Origin: Tridacna crocea
Lineage: Eukaryota > Mollusca > Bivalvia > Cardiida > Cardiidae
NCBI GenBank assembly: GCA_943736015.1
Contig: OX031066.1
Span: 8,064,245-8,128,244, forward strand
Direction of reading: 5' to 3'
DNA length: 64,000 bases
The notes beneath the pieces were generated by a model that saw nothing but the letters and a program-made list of their open reading frames with translations, searched no databases and had not been told where the DNA came from. Numbering within the stretch: position 1 is the stretch's first letter; the number at the start of each line of letters is the position of its first letter. A program made the translations under genes and the position numbers. Below, piece by piece: positions 11,189-21,899 of this stretch.

Positions 11189-11417
11189 TTAAACCCTTTA
11201 CCACACAGTGGTGACTGTTGACGACCCTTAGGTAGAAGTCTTTTGAAAACATTATGGGAAAAGGACAGAATGCTGGTAACCAGCATTTTCTCCTATCCCA
11301 CAATGTTTTCTACCCTTACCACATCAAATTTCGATTTTTCAGTCACATTTTATATTGCCGTCTGCACTGCTTTCAATTTGGACCACTCTATAAATTTGTC
11401 GTCTGGTAAAGAGTTAA
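11189..11417 (+). repeat. LT1 hairpin MITE, copy 6
   Basis: Starts TTAAACCCTTTACCACACAG, has centre GCTGGTAACCAGC, and ends GTCTGGTAAAGAGTTAA. It is slightly diverged but full length. Confidence 0.88.
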
Positions 11418-11543
11418 ATGGAAACCCTCCAGCTTACCCTTTATCTGCTGAATAACTGGAATAACACTTTCAAGTCGATTATAACACCAGTAAAATTTTA
11501 TTTTAAACTTTGTTTTGGGGGAGGGGGGGGCACAGATTTAAAT

Positions 11544-11610
11544 CGGACAGTGCTCATCAAAGATCAGACTCCAGGTTCTGTGCAGTCTTGTCTTGATCTA
11601 CAATGTCTGG
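11544..11610. repeat. Solo palindrome, family C (degenerate)
   Basis: CGGACAGTGCTCATCAAAGA with GATCAGACT, mirrored by AGTCTTGTCTTGATCTACAA. Several mismatches disturb the stem. Confidence 0.6.
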
Positions 11611-11743
11611 AAAACGTCCGTGAGTGGATCGTATCAGCTTAAGGATTAAGATAATTTTTCATTTGATAGTTTAGAGTGATTTGGAGGATAAAACACTATC
11701 TGCTACGTCTTGTTCTCTCTCCCCCCCCCCCCCACAAAAAAAA

Positions 11744-11825
11744 ACAGAAGTTGTGTTATGTTCAGTTACAACATTCTGAAGAATAAGACTAATAATGTTT
11801 TTAATAATACAGACCTAAGTGTTCT
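11744..11825. repeat. Family G MITE fragment
   Basis: AGAAGTTGTGTTATGTTCAG and CTGAAGAATAAGACTAATAA match the right half of the family G fold-back elements at 4.9 and 30.3 kb. The left half is missing. Confidence 0.5.
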
Positions 11826-12098
11826 TAACGAAAGCATTTTAAACGTTTTCTTTTAGGAAAATTAATTGAGCGAGTAGATTGTGTGTATACAGTATTGTGT
11901 ATTTGTGATCTCATTTTTTTGTCTACAAAAAGACCAAGTTCCTTGTCTTTGACCACAGAGAGACATTCCTGAGAGACAGGAACCAGATACCGTGTCTTTA
12001 TCAGTGAAATATGCATATTGACCAATTACCGTTCATCATTGATAACGTTTGGCGGGAACCAGACACAGAAGGTCCCGGATGTTCAAGTGGACCAACTG

Positions 12099-12322
12099 TA
12101 TACCAGACAACAAAATCTTAGACTTCTCCGAATTTAAAGCCAGTGCAGACGGGAAATGAAATATGACTTAAATGATGGGATTCGTATTTGAAGAATATAT
12201 CTAGAAAACAATTTGAAAATAGGAGAAAGTGCTAGTCCCAGAATTATTTCCTGTTTCTATGATGTTTTCTACGGTTATTTGTATAGGAGTCTTTAACCAC
12301 AGGATCGTTTGATAAAGGGCTA
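12099..12322 (-). repeat. LT1-like MITE, strongly decayed
   Basis: TACCAGACAACAAAATCTTA at the left and CGTTTGATAAAGGGCT at the right are recognisable LT1 ends. The central hairpin survives only as GAGAAAGTGCTAGTCCCAGA. Confidence 0.5.
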
Positions 12323-13029
12323 TTTTTCTTTTAGCTGCGAGCAAGCTCCTTATCTATTGGCTAAGATATAATTGTTATATATGACGTGATTTGTTGGAGA
12401 CTGATTCAGACCTCTTGGGATTATAGTTGCCATGCTTCTGTGGTATCACAGAATTTTTCTACGAAACATGTCTTCAGTCGATGTCTACGGTATAATTTAA
12501 TTGTAAATTCTATGGCTGCGTATTTCACTGATCACGCATCGAATGAAATTTGGAGCAAATGACTAATAAGTAAAATCTGGGCAATCTGCAATAAAATCGG
12601 GTTAATTCACATGTTCATTTTAACACAAATTAGAAAACGCGGAAACTTTTGTAACGAAAAGAAATATATTTTTCTTTGACTACAGAATCAACTGCGGCTT
12701 GCTTTAAAAAAAAAAAAGAAAACGATGTCTGCAGTGGGTAAAAGATGAAGTGTAGACAGAAAAATCCACCAAGTTTTTGACACAGACTTTGCTTGACTCT
12801 TTCAGCACCACAGGCGAATGGTAGGGATTTCGTAGAGAGTATAGATCAGGACCAGGCTGCTCAGAAAGTGCAGTCTGCTTGATTTGTCAAGCCTATAAGA
12901 TAAGAGTTTTTTTTTTGTTTAAAAGGGTTGTAGTTTCAGCTGTCGAAATAAAGTTTACATGTATATATTTCGAGTATTATAGGTTTAAGCCCATAAGTCC
13001 TGTAACATACGAAAACCGGTATTCAGATA

Positions 13030-13217
13030 TTTGCGTAAAGTGTTGAACCAGCCTATGCAGTCCCCACAGGCTAGCCCGAGACGGCACTTTACCACTGCAT
13101 TAGATTTTTGTGCTACAGTAGACTTGCGCGAAAGAGAAAGTTACACAAAAACGGAAAGTGTCGTTTCGGATCAGCCTGCGCGGACTGCGCAGGCTGATCC
13201 GAAACGATACTTTACAT
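13030..13217. repeat. Pair of family D palindromes
   Basis: The second copy (13,155-13,212) has GTCGTTTCGGATCAGCCTGC mirrored by GCAGGCTGATCCGAAACGAT and is almost perfect. The first (about 13,040-13,095) is decayed (CAGCCTATGCAGTCCCCACA). They lie in tandem. Confidence 0.75.
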
Positions 13218-13296
13218 AAATGTCCGAATGACCCTTTTCGTGTGTTGCAGGCCATATATGACACATTATGTTTTTTTTTTCGTAAGCGGCTTCTTC

Positions 13297-13515
13297 GCAC
13301 TTTACCAAACAGCAAAATTTTAGAATGGTACAAATTCAAAACACTTGTATGCGACAAAATAAAAGCACCTCAAAAAATAAAATTTGTTTCCAGCAGAGTA
13401 GAAAACATTGTTGGAAAAGGAGCTGTTTAGCAGCATTTTCTCCTTTCCCACAGTGTTTTTAAAAGGCTTCTTCATCTGGGTCGTATAAACCAGGTGTTGT
13501 TTGGTAAAGGGCTAA
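13297..13515 (-). repeat. LT1 hairpin MITE, reverse, diverged
   Basis: The left end CTTTACCAAACAGCAAAAT and right end GTTTGGTAAAGGGCTAA are inverted repeats. The central hairpin is shortened (GGAGCTGTTTAGCAGC). Confidence 0.8.
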
Positions 13516-14530
13516 AGAGTTTCTCTCTGCAGAAGAATGCAACCAAGAGAATACAGAGCTAAAGACTTAAAAAGCTGTAAGACATCTATAAATATTATCC
13601 TCAATTGGGAAAACCTGTCAGATATGTGCTAACAATATGATGAATCTACAAAATCTCTCGGGTAAGATAGATTTCGCTTTCCTATCTGCTTTCCGGAGTC
13701 GGGAACTAGGAACTCCACTTTGATTGACATAATGCAACGACGATAAACGTTTTCTAGATATCATATTTACGGCCTTTTCTTGTCCCAGCATAGACTTCAT
13801 TACGCAATTGCCAATAACTCGATACATAGAGAATTGCTACACGTGAGTCAAGATTAGATACCAGTTAACTGCAGCACATTTTTACTCTAACATGCTATAT
13901 TGAGCATATAATGACAAACATTTATGAACAATGGCATGCTACATGTTAATATATTTAACAACTTTGCTTCCAACATACTTATTCTGTTTTTCGACACAGA
14001 ACCTGTTGGTGAATTTCTACAGAACATCTCAAATACTTAAGTAAAAGAAAGTGGTACTACAGGCTACAAACATTATATAACTACCAAGAGACCGTGGTTA
14101 TTATTCGACTCTCTTTCGCTAAATTTGCCAGTTTTTATTGCCCTATGTAATAGACTTAAAATAAAATAAACGTAATGGGTTTTGATTAAGTCCCTTAAGT
14201 CCCCCCCCCCCGAAAGGGTTAAAGGCATGAAATAAATAATTTGTATTTTCTTTTTCGGTTGAAGATGGAACTTTTTTTGATCGAATGAACATCATCGGTA
14301 ATATTGTCATTGTTGACTGAGCCACTCGTGAAAATATCTTTAACCGGACAAAAATGCCCTCTATGTATTCATTTGCATTTTACGATGTGATATTTATCCG
14401 CCATTCAAGAAATTGTTGCGCTACACCATTATCATTATTATTATTGTTGTTTACCGTGTTCGAAACAATGTCAATAATTAGGAATATTTTGGCGTTGAAA
14501 AGGTGTAAGTATATAACAAAAGGAATAGTA

Positions 14531-14680
14531 TGCTGTAGCGACTTTATAGTGCTTATATTTGCTTCTCGCTGAGTAAGAAAATCTTACCAACTCGCTCGAT
14601 CTTCGATATCGCGATATACCAAATTTTCTTACTCTGCTCAGAGTAAATACAAGTTCCAAGAAAGTCACTACACCATTATG
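14531..14680. repeat. Fold-back MITE, family E, copy 1
   Basis: AGTGCTTATATTTGCTTCTC with GCTGAGTAAGAAAATCTTAC, mirrored by AATTTTCTTACTCTGCTCAG and TACAAGTTCCAAGAAAGTCA. The centre is TCGATATCGCGATATACC. Relatives lie at 36.9 and 37.25 kb. Confidence 0.6.
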
Positions 14681-15049
14681 ATTCTGTGCGTATTTCTTGG
14701 AAATTAGCACGAATGCAGTCACTTCACCGGACTGTGTGTAGATGATCGTTTTTTTTTTTCATCCTTCGTTGAGGTTGCTTTTCAAGAACCATGAAAGCAA
14801 ATATTCCAAATCAACAGTAAAAATAAAGTCATAACTCGATCTCTGTTCCGTCACACGTTTCTCTCGCCATGAAAAACAGAAAGCAATCCGATGACCAAAT
14901 TTAGGTTGCTCTACAAGGGTGCACTAGCAATCAGTCACTCTAGAGATAATTACCCGAATAGATTTTGACAGAAATGTGGCTATTTCTGTTGATCAAGTAA
15001 TGCATAGTCAATGCATGTGACCATTGGTCACGTGCCACTAATTATCGAA

Positions 15050-15156
15050 TTAACTCTTTACCATACAAGAAAAATTCAGACTGGTCCAAATTGAAAGCAT
15101 TTGCAGACGACAAAATAAGGGTGACTGAACAATTGAATTTTGTTCTGGGAAGGGTA
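15050..15156 (-). repeat. LT1 MITE, left half, split by a 5.1 kb insertion
   Basis: TTAACTCTTTACCATACAAG through TGTTCTGGGAAGGGTA is the first half of a reverse-orientation LT1 element. The second half, beginning AGGGTAGAAAACAGTGTGGG, resumes at 20,284. The two halves plus the repeated AGGGTA define the insertion point of the fold-back element between them. Confidence 0.9.
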
Positions 15157-15240
15157 TGTTGGACCGAACTATGGGGTTGACCGAACTATGGGGTTGAACC
15201 CCAAAGTTCGTACGAACTTTGGGGTTAAAAAATTTTCAAT

Positions 15241-15540
15241 CCCATAGTTCGGTCGGATACCCCATGTTATGCACCATCGGACCGAACTTTGGGGTTGAAC
15301 CCCATAGTTCGTACGAACTTTGGGGTTGAAAATTTTCAACCCCATAGTTCGGTCGGATACCCCATGCTATGCGCCATCGGACCGAACTTTGGGCTTGAAC
15401 ACCATAGTTCGTACGAACTTTAGGGTTGAAAATTTTCAACCCCATAGTTCGGTCGGATACCCCATGTTATGCACTATCGGACCGAACTTTGGGGTTGAAC
15501 ACCATAGTTCGTACGAACTTTTGGGTTGAAAATTTTCAAC
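15241..15540. repeat. Three 100 bp tandem subrepeats in the left end
   Basis: CCCATAGTTCGGTCGGATAC occurs at 15,241, 15,341 and 15,441, exactly 100 bases apart. Each unit contains the palindrome AGTTCGTACGAACT and an AAAATTTTC palindrome. Confidence 0.9.
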
Positions 15541-15559
15541 GTCATAGTTTGGCTTGAAA

Positions 15560-15700
15560 CATTCATCATCATCATCATCAACAGCAGCATATTATCATCA
15601 TCAGCAGTAGCAGCAGCATCGTCATCATTATTATAATGATAATCATCATCAGCAGCAGTATATCAGCATCATCATAAGCATCATCATATTATTATTACTA
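15560..15700. repeat. (ATC)n / (AGC)n microsatellite
   Basis: TCATCATCATC with CAGCAGCAG interruptions, directly after GTTTGGCTTGAAACAT. The same order recurs at the right side of each internal unit, where the complementary (GAT)n lies on the left side, so the microsatellites form part of the inverted arms. Confidence 0.85.
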
Positions 15701-16029
15701 TTCCGCGCCGAAGGCGGAGGGATATAGTTTTAGCGTTGTCCGTCCGTCTGTGCGTCCGTCCGTCCGTGTGTCCATCCCGACAAATATCTCCAATTCAATT
15801 GAACGGAATTTCGTGAAATTTTATACATGTGTACAATAACCCATTCTGCCGAGACTTTTTTGTTTTGTTTTTTGATTCGATGCAAAATGGCCGACTGGAA
15901 GCGATTTTAAGTTACGTGGTTCAGTACACTTTTGATGTTTTTAGACTTGTCTTGAAAATTATACAGAGAGTTTACATTCAACGTGTCACATCTATATACC
16001 ACCATGAGGAAATGAAGGAAAAATGTTAA

Positions 16030-16560
16030 CCAAGATTGACATTGCAACTCTGTCAATGTCTTTGCGATTACTAGCTGTGTCATGGAAAAAAGGGTCTTCA
16101 TGTTATATTGTATTCCATTTCTTGCGAACACAATTCCTCCCACATTTCTTGACGGATTTGAATAAAATTTTCACAAACTGTTTCTCGTTATGTGACCTAT
16201 TGCATATTGTCAATGTTTTGCGATTTGTAGCAGCGTCATGGAAAAATGGGGCTTCATGTTTTTTGTTCATTCCCTTTCTTGTGATCACAACTCCGCCCAC
16301 ATTTCTTTGAGGAATTTGAATAGAATTTTAGAATGTTTCTCGTCATGTGACCTATCGCATATTGTCAAGGTTTTGCGATTTGCATCAAGGAATAAGGGGG
16401 TTTCATGCTATATTTCATTTTTCACTAATATCTATTTAATTACTCTACATATCCCTACAGATTTTGATGAGATTTTCACAGATCATGTGACCTAGCGCAT
16501 GTCGTCAGGGTTTTGCAATTTATCGCTGTATCATGGAGAAAGGGGGTTTCATGTCAAAGT
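16030..16560. repeat. Four-copy tandem repeat, unit about 140-157 bp
   Basis: A block with TTTTGCGATT, a TCATGGAAAAA stretch and TTCATG recurs at about 16,052, 16,209, 16,365 and 16,504. The copies are moderately diverged. Upstream (15,703-15,785) is a GTCCGTCC-rich stretch after GCCGAAGGCGGAGGGATATA, a motif that looks like the edge of an older repeat. Confidence 0.75.
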
Positions 16561-17233
16561 TCATTTTTTATCTATGTATCTCCAACTTATGCACATAGTT
16601 GCATGAAACTTCATATTTTTATTGGTTGATCAAAGCCAATGACCAGTGAGTCCATCGTGTATCCGTCTGTCCATTCGTCTGTCCATCCATCAGTCTTTTC
16701 GTAACCGTTTTAGATCACAAGTAACACACTATATCCATTGAGCTACCCAGGCAGGTGCTAGAAATTCCAACACTTTAGTCTCTAGCTAGCAGCTTGAAAT
16801 GGCAGCTTGTGGTGGCGTATATTGTTTGAGGGATATCTTCTAAAGTCCTTCACAAAAATTGATGAAACTTCATGAATGTCTATCATTGAATAGTCCGTTG
16901 ATACAATTTTTTTCTTTATAAGTAATGATGTGTCATGAAAAAAGGGGGCTTAATGTATATATTCTTTATTTCTTTTCATTTCATGAAGTGCCAATTTCTG
17001 GAAAAAAGGAAAATTAATGTATAATACTGTTATGGACCTCTTATATTTTTTTTATGTAATGAAATGCTGTGCCATGGAAAAAGGGAGCTTCATGTATAAT
17101 TTCATCGTGGACCAATAATAAAAAGGGCACATGTGTACATGCAAAACCATATTATAGTCGTTGCGAACTGTTGTGTTGAATCATTTAACCCAATATAATA
17201 GATGAAGTTTTAATGAAATACATGATCATAACG

Positions 17234-17325
17234 AAAAGTGGGCTTTTGTCCTAGTGGGCTCTCATTCTAGTGGGCTTTTGTCGTAGTGGGCTTTTGTTTC
17301 AGTGGGCTTTTGTCCTACACCCATA
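17234..17325. repeat. Minisatellite, AGTGGGCTTTTGTC units
   Basis: Five imperfect units of 17-19 bases, variants of AGTGGGCTTTTGTCCT, follow each other. Confidence 0.85.
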
Positions 17326-18029
17326 GTCTTTTGTGTGTGTGATTTGATGGTTTTGATTGTTATAATTTCCACTTCCTACGATTTTTAAAAGAAAAAAAGT
17401 TGGGAATGCGGAACTTAGTCATGGCACACAAAATAATTTTGAACGACTGCTCAGAACCAATATAGAGTAAGTTTATTTGGTTTTATGAAAACGAATTACA
17501 GATTGGGCATATGAAATTTAAGCATCCGTTCAAAATTGGTTTTCATTGAACAAACAGGAGAAAATGGTTCGTTCCGAAAGCTCCATGGACTGTGTGGCGC
17601 CGATTTGTATTTGGTAACGCTTTTGCTTAAAGAGCAATGTTGCCTTTTCTTACAATGTCTACTACTATCAATAGTTGTATTAGAATGTTTCCATTTTGAG
17701 CGAGTCTAACAGCTGCATACTTCGTTTTTCGGCACAACTTAGGTCTATCTATGCACCAAACTATATCTTCATACATAAAACTGGGTTCAAGATATTATTA
17801 TCACGCGTTTAAAAACGCTGCCGATGCATTATATATGCCTATTATTCTTTCCATAGCATCCGAAATGAAAAATATATATGTATTATGTGTGTGTGTGTGT
17901 GCTCGAAACGCAACAGAAAGTTATGAAAAAGTTCATGTTTATAGTATCGTAACAGATCAGCACTTGTGTACTGATCCGATGCGACACTCTAGCGCCGCTT
18001 ACACGCAACATAAAGATAAACAGATAAAA

Positions 18030-18305
18030 GTAGATGATGATGATGATGATGATGATGATGAAACAACGGGATGATGTTTCAAGCCAAACTATGACGTTGA
18101 AAATGTTCAACCCTAAAGTTCGTATGAACTTTGGGGTTCAATCCCATAGTTCGGTCAACCCCATAGTTCGGTCCAAAATTGACCGAACTATGGAGTCGAA
18201 CCCAAAAGTTCGTACGAACTTTGGGGTTCAATCCCATAGTTTGGTCCAACATTGCACCATAGTTCGTTCGAACTTTGGGGTTGGAAATTTTCACATTGAA
18301 ACATT

Positions 18306-18358
<53 letters not shown>

Positions 18359-19047
18359 TTTTATCACTATCATCATCAGATGCAGATATACACTGATATG
18401 AAAATCAGGATTAAACTTGATTCATATTGTCTTGAAAGAGTATTTGATTGCGACTTTGTGTGAAAATAAAAGTTGGCTGGTTGTTTTCTCCGATGCTGAA
18501 AATCCAAGGATATCCAGTTCTAATCATCAGAACATACATGTAAAGTTGGCCTTTTATCATAGTGTCACAATGTAAATGACGCGATCTTTTTCTAAATAAA
18601 GCATCTTTGGTGGTGATGATGATGATGGTGATGATGATGATGATGATGACGACGCCGCCGACGATGATAATGATTATGATGATGATGATGAAACAAGGGG
18701 ATGATGTTTCAAGCCAAACGTCAGATGATGATGGTGATGATGACGAAGACGACGACGATGATGATGATGATGATGATGATGAATCGACGGGATGATGTTT
18801 CAAGCCAAACTATGACGTTGAAAATTGTCAACCCAAAAGTTCGTACGAACTTTGGGGTTCAACCGCATAGTTCGGTCAACCCCATAGTTCGGTCCAAAAA
18901 TCGACCGAACTATGGGGTTGAACCCCAAAGTTCGTACGAACTTTGGGGTTCAACCCCACAGTTCGGTCAACCCCATAGTTCGGTCCAACAATTGACCGAA
19001 CTTTGGGGTTGAATTTTCAACGACATATTTTGGCTTGAAACATTCAT

Positions 19048-19079
<32 letters not shown>

Positions 19080-19990
19080 GCATATAATCATTATCATTGT
19101 CAGATGCAGATATACACAGATATGAAAATCAGGATTAAACTATAGATTTATATTGTCTTGAAAGAGTATTCTATTCCGACTTTGTGTGAAAAAAAAAAAA
19201 AAGTTGGTTGGTTGATATCTCCACTGCCGAAAATCCAAGGATATTCAGTTCTAATCATCAGAACATACAGGTAAAGTTGGCCTTTTATCATAGTGTCACA
19301 ATGTAAATGACATGATCTTTTCTAAATAAAGCATCTTTGATGATGATGATTGATTATGATGATGATAATGACAACGACTACGACCAAGATGATGATCATA
19401 TTGATCATGATGATGAATCGACGGGATGATGTTTCAAGCCAAACTTTGATGTTGAAAATTTTCAACCCCAAAGTTCGTACAAACTTTGGGGTTCAACCCC
19501 ATAGTTCGGTCAACCCCATAGTTCGGTCCAACAATTGACCGAACTATGGGGTTGAACCCCAAAGTTCGTACGAACTTTGGGGTTGAAAATTTTCATTGAC
19601 ATAGTTTTGCTTGAAACATTCATCATCATCATTATCATCATCATCAGCAGCAGCAGCAGCATATAATAATAATCATTGTCAGATGCAGATATACACAGAT
19701 ATGAAAATCAGGATTAAACTAGATTTATATTGTCTTGAAAGAGTATTTTATTCCGACTTTGTGTGAAAATAAAAGTTGGCTGGTTGATTTCTCCGCTGCT
19801 GAAAATCCAAGGATATCCAGTTCCAATCATCAGAACATACAGGTAAAGTTGGCCTTTTATCATAGTGTCACAATGTAAATGACGCGATCTTTTTCTAAAT
19901 AAAGCATCTTTAATGATGATGATAATGGTGGTGATGATGATGATGATGACGACGACGATGGTGGTGGTGATGATAATGATAATAATAATA

Positions 19991-20030
<40 letters not shown>

Positions 20031-20100
20031 CGACGACGACGACGATAATGATGATGATGATGATGAATTGACGGGATGATGTTTTAAGCCAAACTATGAC
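18030..20100. repeat. Amplified internal units of the fold-back element
   Basis: Each unit consists of (GAT)n, then GTTTCAAGCCAAACTATGAC, a nested palindromic core of TTCGTACGAA and CCATAGTTCGGTC blocks, then GGCTTGAAACATTCATC with (ATC)n/(CAG)n, and a conserved ~235 bp spacer starting AGATGCAGATATACAC. Spacers start at 18,379, 19,101 and 19,680 and are nearly identical. The last unit runs directly into the right end of the element. Confidence 0.85.
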
Positions 20101-20283
20101 GTTGAAAATTTTCAACCCCAAAGTTCGTACGAACTTTGGGGTTCAACCCCAAAGTTCGGTCCGATAGTGCATAGCATGGGGTATCCGACCGAACTATGGG
20201 GTTGAAAATTTTCAACCCCAAAGTTCGTACGAACTTTGGTGTTCAACCCCATAGTTCGGTCAACCCCATAGTTCGGTCCAACA

Positions 20284-20410
20284 AGGGTAGAAAACAGTGT
20301 GGGAAAAGGAGAAAATGCTGGTTACCAGCATTTTCTCATTTTCCCACAGTGTTTTCAAAAGGCTGCTTTCTCAGGGGCGTCAAAAGTAGGGATTGTGTGG
20401 TAATGGGTAA
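20284..20410 (-). repeat. LT1 MITE, right half of the split copy
   Basis: AGGGTAGAAAACAGTGTGGG, hairpin GCTGGTTACCAGC and terminal GATTGTGTGGTAATGGGTA complete the copy begun at 15,050. Confidence 0.9.
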
Positions 20411-20500
20411 AATGGAAAGCATTTGTTCTGTCGGGCAATTATAATAACTTTGGAACCAAACGTGTTCTTCAGGACAGACGACATATCAGGCAAGATATAA

Positions 20501-20728
20501 TAACCCATTACCACACAATCCCTACTTTTGACGCTCCCGAGAAAGATGCCTTTAGGAAGCATTGTGGGAAAAGGAGAAAATGTTGGTAACCAGCATCTTC
20601 TCCTTTTTCCACAACGTTTTCTACCCTTCACAAAACAAATTTCAAATTTTCAGTCACGTTTATTTTGTCGTCTACACATGCTTTCAATTTGGACCTGTCT
20701 AAAATATTGTCGATTAGTAATGGGTTAA
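20501..20728 (+). repeat. LT1 hairpin MITE, full copy
   Basis: TAACCCATTACCACACAATC at the left and CGATTAGTAATGGGTTAA at the right, with centre GTTGGTAACCAGCATC. It starts only 90 bases after the split copy. Confidence 0.9.
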
Positions 20729-20729
20729 G

Positions 20730-21550
20730 ATGTATGGGATCCTCCAGTATATACTGCAGAGCCAAACCCCACATTACTAATTTGATTGAAAGAAATATGG
20801 CTGTTTATTGGGGATATTGCAAAAAAAAAATTTTTTTCCCAAATAATCCCGAATTTTTATCCTTTGAAAAAGAGAAACATCCGGGGACAATAAAAAAAAA
20901 ATCTATGCCGTCATCATTTTGTGGTCTGCAAATACTTTCAAAGGGGATGTGTCTAAAATATGAAATATGTCAATGAATTTAGGCGGGGCATTGCCTACAG
21001 ACTAACAATAACGAAAATACTACTACTTACAAAACACAACCTAAGAGCAATGGTGTGTCGCTTTTTCTTTTTTTTTTATTTCGGTTATTAGAGTTTAACG
21101 GTAGTTTATGGAAGAACTATGCAAGAACAGAAAACTAATTAAACATTGCATTCTTTTGAAATCTCTGAGAGATCATTTTTTACTGATTCTCTATTTATCA
21201 ACAGCCTCCACAGAAGGTATAATAATGCCTTTATACACTTTCCATTTTTCGTCATATGAAAATAATTATATCCCTCTAACCGCTATCTAATAAAGATGAA
21301 TTCCACCTTTTCTTGCTGTGAAAAAGTTCAGATGATACGGTGTCCAACGTGATCATTTTCGGATTTGCGGTGATATTATTTTCAGATTGGAACCAGTTAA
21401 TGAGGAGATATAAGCCCTTTGCACCAAACGCGCCCGTACATTTTCAAACCAGGAAGCGGCAATCAACAGAGTAAATACGGTGCTAGGAAGTTCTCAATTG
21501 TTTTAGGGTGCAGACTCCTGCTTTTAAACATAGCCGACATTTCGTCTGCA
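20730..21550. other. No recognised feature
   Basis: A/T-rich, with homopolymer runs of A. The short frames have no recognisable product. Confidence 0.4.
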
Positions 21551-21574
21551 ACACGCAAAAAGGAGCATTCGGGC

Positions 21575-21890
21575 ATTTACGTGAAGTGTCGTCTCAGATC
21601 AGCCTGCGTTATCCTTGCATCCTAATCCGAAACGACACTTTCCGTTTTTATATATTTCTCTGTTTTGAGCAGGTCTGCTCTAGGACAAAATCTAATGCAG
21701 GCGTAAACTGCCATCTCGGATTAGCCTGCGCAGACTAATCCGAGACGACACTTTCCGTTTTTTTATATATTTTTTTCTGTTTTGAGCAGGTCTGCTCTAG
21801 GACTAAATCTAATGCAGGCGTAAACTGCCATCTCGGATTAGCCTGCGCAGACTAATCCGAGACGACACTTTACGCAAAGTCCGAATGCCT
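21575..21890. repeat. Family D palindromes with a ~118 bp tandem duplication
   Basis: Three palindromes with GTCTCAGATCAGCCTGCG or CTCGGATTAGCCTGCGCAG cores. The last two are embedded in a tandem duplication of about 118 bases: TCTGTTTTGAGCAGGTCTGC occurs at 21,659 and again at 21,777. Confidence 0.8.
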
Positions 21891-21899
21891 CCTTTTGCG

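Larger units (their letters stand above)
15157..20283. mobile_element. 5.1 kb fold-back DNA element with 6 bp target duplication
   Basis: The element starts TGTTGGACCGAACTATGGGG and ends with its exact complement, followed by AGGGTA, the same 6 bases that precede it. Inverted ends can be followed for well over 150 bases with few mismatches (CCCCAAAGTTCGTACGAACT, GTCGGATACCCCATG, CATCGGACCGAACTTTGGGG). The inside holds 100 bp subrepeats, a four-fold ~150 bp tandem repeat, a short minisatellite, and three to four amplified internal units with microsatellite arms. No transposase frame was found, so it is non-autonomous. Its superfamily is unknown. A 6 bp duplication is typical of Polintons, but no Polinton gene is present. 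Confidence 0.85.

Noticed and set aside
15236-20440. Several 60-135 codon frames with NPKVRTNFGVQ-like or poly-Asp, poly-Met, poly-Ile text
   Set aside because: They are translations of the palindromic TTCGTACGAACTTTGGGG repeats and of (GAT)n; both strands are equally open.
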